Origin: Paraglomus occultum
Taxonomy: Eukaryota; Glomeromycota; Glomeromycetes; Paraglomerales; Paraglomeraceae
DNA length: 12,616 bases
Assembly: GCA_910592205.1 (NCBI GenBank)
Contig: CAJVPJ010001072.1
Location: forward strand, 1 to 12,616
Reading direction: 5' to 3'
Below the pieces are notes generated by a model. The model made no database searches. It worked only from the letters and a program-made list of their open reading frames with translations, and was not told the origin of the DNA. Shown here piece after piece: positions 8,751 to 12,616 of the stretch (its first letter is position 1; every line of letters starts with the position of its first letter). A program made the position numbers and the translations under genes.

Positions 8751-11051
8751 ATGTCTCAAGGTCAATCGCTAAACGATATATATGAAGAGTGGTTAGATAA
8801 GAGCAACCGGGAAGGCTTTATCAAACATTATTCGGAAGATAATATCATAATGAACGATAAGCCTATCGTAATCGGTCATGGTGGATTTGGTATCGTATAC
8901 AAGGCCAAAATAAAACATTCTGGAAAACTGATCGCAATGAAAGCTTTGTTGCTAAATAGACATAGAGATGAAGAATTATATAAAGACTTTGTCAAAGAGG
9001 TTGTCAATCCGTTACCTATGTTTTAATTATTGCGTAATATGCTTGAAGCCGTATTAACTGAATTATTTTACAACCCAAAACATAATAATAGCTAAGAACT
9101 CATAAACAGGTGGATGATCATCCCAACATTATTCGATTCTTAGGAATATCAGGTTTAATTAGCGTTAGATGCTCGGTCGTCTGTATATAATTGATTATTA
9201 TTCTTCTTATTATTAACACATTCTACTTTATAACATTTAAACAGATTTATCTGGTCGCTATTATATGGTGTTTGAATATGCAGATGGTGGAACTTTGCAT
9301 GATCACTTGCAGAAACACTTCCCTGAGTTGACATGGAATGACAAATACAGACTGGCTTTGGGGATTACTGATGGGCTTTTGTATTTACATAGCCTTGAAA
9401 TTATTCACAAAGACCTGGTATGTGCTGATGATACATGACAATAACATTTTTTGCATGTAGTATATTGTATGTATTAGTATATTAATACAATTATTATATT
9501 ATATAGTCATCACGAAATATTCTTATCCAAGACGGCGTTACAAAAATAACAGACTTTGGATTGTCCAGTGCTCTCAAACAGACTAAGTCCACATCAGTAT
9601 CAAGATGTGAAGGAGATATGGCATATATTGATCCATTATCTCTTAAAGAAGAAACCTGTAAACGTGGGAAACAATCAGATATCTTCAGTCTGGGAGTGAT
9701 ACTTTGGGAGATTTCAAGTGGGAAAACGCCATGTGAAGGGATTACCAAAATTAAAGAGATATTTTTATACAGGTTGAGAGGTTCACGTGATTTGCCTATT
9801 CCAGGAACATCTGAATGGTATATTGATCTATATTCCAAATGCTGGGATGAAGACCCTAATGAACGTCCATCCATTCAAACAGTTAATAAGCTGCTCAAGT
9901 CATTTATTGCCCAATTACCAAATTACACATTAGACTTGAGTGATTGTCAAATTGGAAATGAAGAAGTGACAGTTTTAGCAAAAGCTGTTGAATTAAATTT
10001 TTCTGTCTATTCTTTATATTTAATTTGTAATAAGCTTACACATGCAAGAGCAATAACTGCTTTGGAAAAGACATTAACAAAGTTTTTATCAGTGATGTCT
10101 CTAAATCTTCAGTCTAATCAGATAGGGGATATAGGAGCAACAGCTTTGGCAGAGGCTCTGGAATCAAATATTTCTCTAATATCTCTAAACCTTCAGAGCA
10201 ATCAAATAAGAGATTCAGGAGTAAAAGCTTTAGCAAAGGCTCTGAAATCAAATTCTTTTTTAGCATTTTTAAATCTTCAGAACAATCAGATAAAAGATGC
10301 AGGAGCAGCAGCTTTAGCAGAAGTTCTGGAATCAAAAAATTTTTTAACAAATCTAAATCTTCAGTATAATCAGATTGGAGATACAGGAGCAATGACTTTG
10401 GCAAAGGCTCTGAAATTGAATTCTACTTTAACATTATTAAATCTTCAGGGTAATCAAATAAGACATGCAGGAGCAACAGCTTTGGCAAAGGCTCTAAAGT
10501 TGAATTCTACTTTAACATTTTTAAATCTTCAGAGTAATTTGATAGGAATTACAGGAGCAACAGCTTTAGCAAAAGCTTTGAAACAGAATAGGAAGTCTTC
10601 TTTAACATGTCTAAATCTTTATGGTAATCAGATAAAAGATGCAGGAGCAGTAGCTTTGGCAACAGCTCTAGAATCAAACTCATCCTTAAAATCTTTACAT
10701 CTTGAATGGTATCAGATCATAGGAGATACAGGAGCAATGGCTTTGGCAAAGGCTCTGAAATCAAATTCATCCTTAACTTCTCTACATCTTGATTGGAATC
10801 AGATAGGAGATGCAGGAGCAACAGCTTTGGCAGAGGCTCTGGAATCAAATTCATCTTTGACTTCTTTACATCTACGACAGAATAATATTGGAAACATAGG
10901 AGCAGAAGCTTTGGTAACAGCTCTGAAATCAAAAATTTCTTTAAAATATCTGAATCTTGAATGGAATTATTATTATATAGAAAGCACAGAAGCAACAGCT
11001 TTGGCAAGGGCTCTGGAATTAAACTTTCAGAAATCTCTACACCTTGATTAG
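8751..11051 (+). CDS. TKL-type protein kinase fused to C-terminal RNI/NLR-type leucine-rich repeats, 4 exons
   Basis: Predicted exons: 8751-8999, 9092-9152, 9245-9417, 9507-11051, joining in frame to 675 aa; introns are 92, 92 and 89 bp. Seen: glycine loop GHGGFG (42-47), ATP-lysine K64 in IAMK, alpha-C Glu83, catalytic HKDL (158-161) with N165, DFG (177-179), an activation segment ending AYIDP in place of APE, SDIFSLGV (Asp219) and Arg281 in ERPS. All catalytic residues are present, so an active Ser/Thr kinase is expected. From about residue 301 to the end there are ~13 repeats of 28 residues with pattern LNLxxNxIxDxGAxALAxAL, the ribonuclease-inhibitor type also used in NLR sensors. No signal peptide or membrane helix is visible, so it is probably cytosolic. 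Inferred role: sensing or scaffolding by the LRR coupled to phosphorylation; the ligand is unknown. Intron 1 has a weak donor (GTTGTC). The stop lies inside a repeat and looks secondary. Confidence 0.88.
10098..11048 (+). repeat. 84-bp tandem coding repeats (28-residue LRR units)
   Basis: About 11 consecutive units begin near CTAAATCTTCAG or CTACATCTTGA and share GGAGCAACAGCTTTGGCAAA-like cores. Several neighbours are nearly identical in DNA as well as protein: the units at about 10380-10460 and 10464-10545 both encode AKALKLNSTLT, and those at about 10725-10860 repeat CTCTGAAATCAAATTCATCC-like sequence. Two units carry small in-frame insertions (near 10590-10600 and 10713-10720). Two more divergent repeats precede the block (9921-10097). 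The DNA-level similarity suggests growth by unequal exchange or slippage. Confidence 0.85.
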
Positions 11052-11175
11052 AATAGGATGCAACAGGTGTAGCCTTGGATAAAATTCTTCTTTAAACCTT
11101 CAGGGTAATCAGATAGAAATGTAGCAGCAGCATTGGAATCAAACTTATCAGATTTCTAAATCAATCAGTATCAGC
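11049..11175 (+). pseudogene. Decayed LRR repeats after a nonsense codon
   Basis: The functional repeats read CTTGATTGGAATCAG, whereas the terminal one reads CTTGATTAGAATAGG, so a Trp codon TGG has become the TAG stop at 11049-11051. Past it, repeat sequence remains visible but frame-broken: GATGCAACAGGTGTAGCCTTGG, then CTTCAGGGTAATCAGATA (about 11097-11114), then GTAGCAGCAGCATTGGAATC, followed by more stops. This is about one and a half repeats of former coding sequence that now lies in the 3' UTR. Confidence 0.8.
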
Positions 11176-12136
11176 TCAAATATTCTGTAATCAAAATTGA
11201 TTCAATATCAACATTGGTGAAAACATACCTTGGAAAAATTTTGATGCTATAGGCTAGTGTTATTGTCAAGCTATTATGTAGCCACCATGTTTGTGTTATA
11301 AATATAATTACCAGTACTATTACTGGTGCCAGTTAGTTAATGGCATCTGAACTTTAGTTTAACCTTTTCTGTGAAATTGTTTATTATTATACTATAAAGC
11401 AGATATAAACACAATAACTTTGTATCATTATTTTTGTTAATTTTATTAAACTATTTGCAATCTGTTTGTATATCAACATGTTGTTTTCACATTTTTGTTT
11501 ATCTCCTATCTTCCTTTACTTTTAGATGTTATTCTGATATAGGCATAGCTATTCCTGTGCACTGTAGGAATTAGAGTTAGAAGCCAATGGTTTTAAATCA
11601 CAAGCATCCTCTTGATTTTAGTACAATAACAAAATAGAATTTAGAATAGGTGTGGTGACATGCTTTTCCATGGCATTTTAAATAGGGTATGCTGCAACAA
11701 AACCAAACAAAGTAACATTTGACATAGTGAACCAAAATGGCTAATACTAATGTATTATGACGGAAACAATTGCATTGTTAATCAAACAGTTATTGATACA
11801 AAATGAACAAAGGCATCATTATCATCCTCCCCAAAAAGTTTATCAATATGCTATTTTTCTATTTGGTAGCTTATCTAACTGATTAATTTGCATCAGCACC
11901 CGCTTATTCCGAATGTTAAAGGACAGTATGTTGGCACGAACGTCGTAGTGACCAAGACTTTGCAACGTAGTTTATATTTTGTAAAATGTAAAAAGCTAGA
12001 TAACCTTTATCAGCTCAACCAGTCTAACATCGAATTGCGAAAAATAATTAACATTATACTGTAGGTATTTAATCAGTGATTGAAACATCTAATATTCTAA
12101 CGCTATTGTTAAGAAGTGACAAACTCCCTGCGCTCA
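11176..12136. other. AT-rich intergenic region
   Basis: No coding frame with recognisable features was found on either strand. It should contain the kinase-LRR 3' UTR on the left and, if the right-edge gene is real, that gene's 3' UTR on the right. The only structure noted is a short hairpin (11310-11327). No transposon ends or RNA genes are visible. Confidence 0.5.
11310..11327. repeat. Short hairpin ACCAGTA-CTAT-TACTGGT
   Basis: A perfect 7-bp stem with a 4-base loop, followed directly by a second weaker GCCA...TGGC pair (11328-11344). It lies about 260 bp after the kinase-LRR stop, within its likely 3' UTR or just beyond. It could be a 3' UTR structure; no function is assigned. Confidence 0.35.
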
Positions 12137-12320
12137 TCAAAGTGTTCCAAGGTCCAACATGCGAATTCCTTTTACAGCTGCAACTTTAACTAACAAATCC
12201 CTATTACTGGCGTCGAAAAATTCTGCGTCTTCTCTCCTGGCTGCTAATATATGATCCATCATAACATCTATATCCAATAATTCAAAAGGCTTGCCTAATT
12301 CATCAATTGGAGAACATCCA
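12137..12320 (-). CDS. Possible last exon of an unidentified gene (partial)
   Basis: Reading leftwards from an AG acceptor (CACAAAAG, AG at 12322-12321), one frame stays open for about 60 codons to a TGA at 12139-12137. Its translation is balanced and charged, including ELGKPFELLD, HILAARRED and ASNRDLLVKVAAVKG, unlike the low-complexity shadow frames around it. I do not recognise the family. Upstream exons could lie at 12360-12616 or beyond the window, for instance a short piece ending near 12350, but none could be fixed with confidence. The exon might also be longer or end at an internal donor (GTAAAA near 12171). Confidence 0.45.
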
Positions 12321-12616
12321 CTTTTGTGAGATATAATACGTACTTAATGACATACCCTAATACTTTATTGCAACTAAAATAATAAAATGTGAAATTGTTC
12401 ATAGGTAAAATTGTTATAAAATTCCTGGAGAATACGAAAAACCCGCCATCTTGTAAGAAGGAAATTTGTATGTATTTTTACCCCGCTTAGAATCAAACCC
12501 AAGCCCCCGATTGTGTTTTTTCCATAATGCCCCTTTCTCTTTTGCATAGATAATAATAATATAATTCATAGCATAGTCCGCATCCAGACTTCATAAGCGA
12601 AGGTGTTTCTAAGTTG

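Noticed and set aside
9494-9874. 126-codon minus-strand frame
   Set aside because: It is antisense to the kinase C-lobe, where catalytic motifs on the plus strand are clear.
10114-11007. Two 96-codon minus-strand frames with repetitive Leu-rich translations
   Set aside because: They are mirror frames of the 84-bp LRR coding repeats, so their regularity is a by-product of the plus-strand gene.
10098-11048. Regular repeats considered as a CRISPR array or satellite
   Set aside because: The period is 84 bp with no spacers, the frame is open throughout and the translation is a known LRR type.
12485-12504. tRNA T-arm-like sequence (GGGTTTGATTC on the minus strand with a 6-bp stem)
   Set aside because: No A box, anticodon arm or acceptor stem could be found at the right spacing, so neither a tRNA nor a tRNA-derived SINE is supported.
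12414-12569. 51-codon minus-strand frame starting MNYIIII
   Set aside because: Short, AT-driven start and no recognisable domain; it might be a real exon of the edge gene but there is no splice link I can defend.

Overview
This is eukaryotic DNA with many short introns. The best reading is a Mucoromycota fungus, most likely an arbuscular mycorrhizal (Glomeromycotina) genome. Three things point there: introns of 59-138 bp with fungal splice and branch signals (for example TACTAAT); core fungal genes (a mitochondrial carrier, an Arb2-domain protein, a GPN-loop GTPase); and a tyrosine-kinase-like (TKL) kinase with the N-terminal 'EEWLD...' lead and 'YIDP...' activation segment that I associate with the expanded Glomeromycete kinase families. 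The placement is inference from memory, not from a search.

Layout. Three multi-exon genes lie head-to-tail on the minus strand: a mitochondrial carrier of 300 aa in 8 exons (700-2304), an Arb2-like alpha/beta-hydrolase-fold protein of 365 aa in 12 exons (3259-5314), and GPN3 of 270 aa in 7 exons (6694-8051). I rebuilt each by hand, choosing splice junctions that keep frame and match the family. About 0.7 kb separates GPN3 from a divergent plus-strand gene (8751-11051, 4 exons, 675 aa). That gene joins a complete TKL-type kinase domain to about 13 leucine-rich repeats of the 28-residue ribonuclease-inhibitor/NLR type. The reading frame ends where a repeat Trp codon has become TAG, and recognisable decayed repeat sequence continues past it. 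At the right edge, 12137-12320 minus may be the last exon of another, unidentified gene.

How they relate. The three minus-strand genes look like housekeeping genes: mitochondrial metabolite transport, a possible small-RNA/heterochromatin role, and RNA polymerase assembly. They share orientation but nothing shows shared function. The kinase-LRR gene looks like an accessory, fast-evolving locus beside this core block. Its near-identical 84-bp repeats, few introns and decayed 3' end suggest copy-number change by slippage or unequal exchange.

The most notable points are the kinase-NLR-type-LRR architecture with its nonsense-truncated tail, a GPN3 start codon split by an intron, a 13-nt microexon in the carrier, and a cluster of GGGATATAAACGGGG-like motifs between the carrier and Arb2 genes. 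No rRNA, tRNA, CRISPR array or complete transposon was found.
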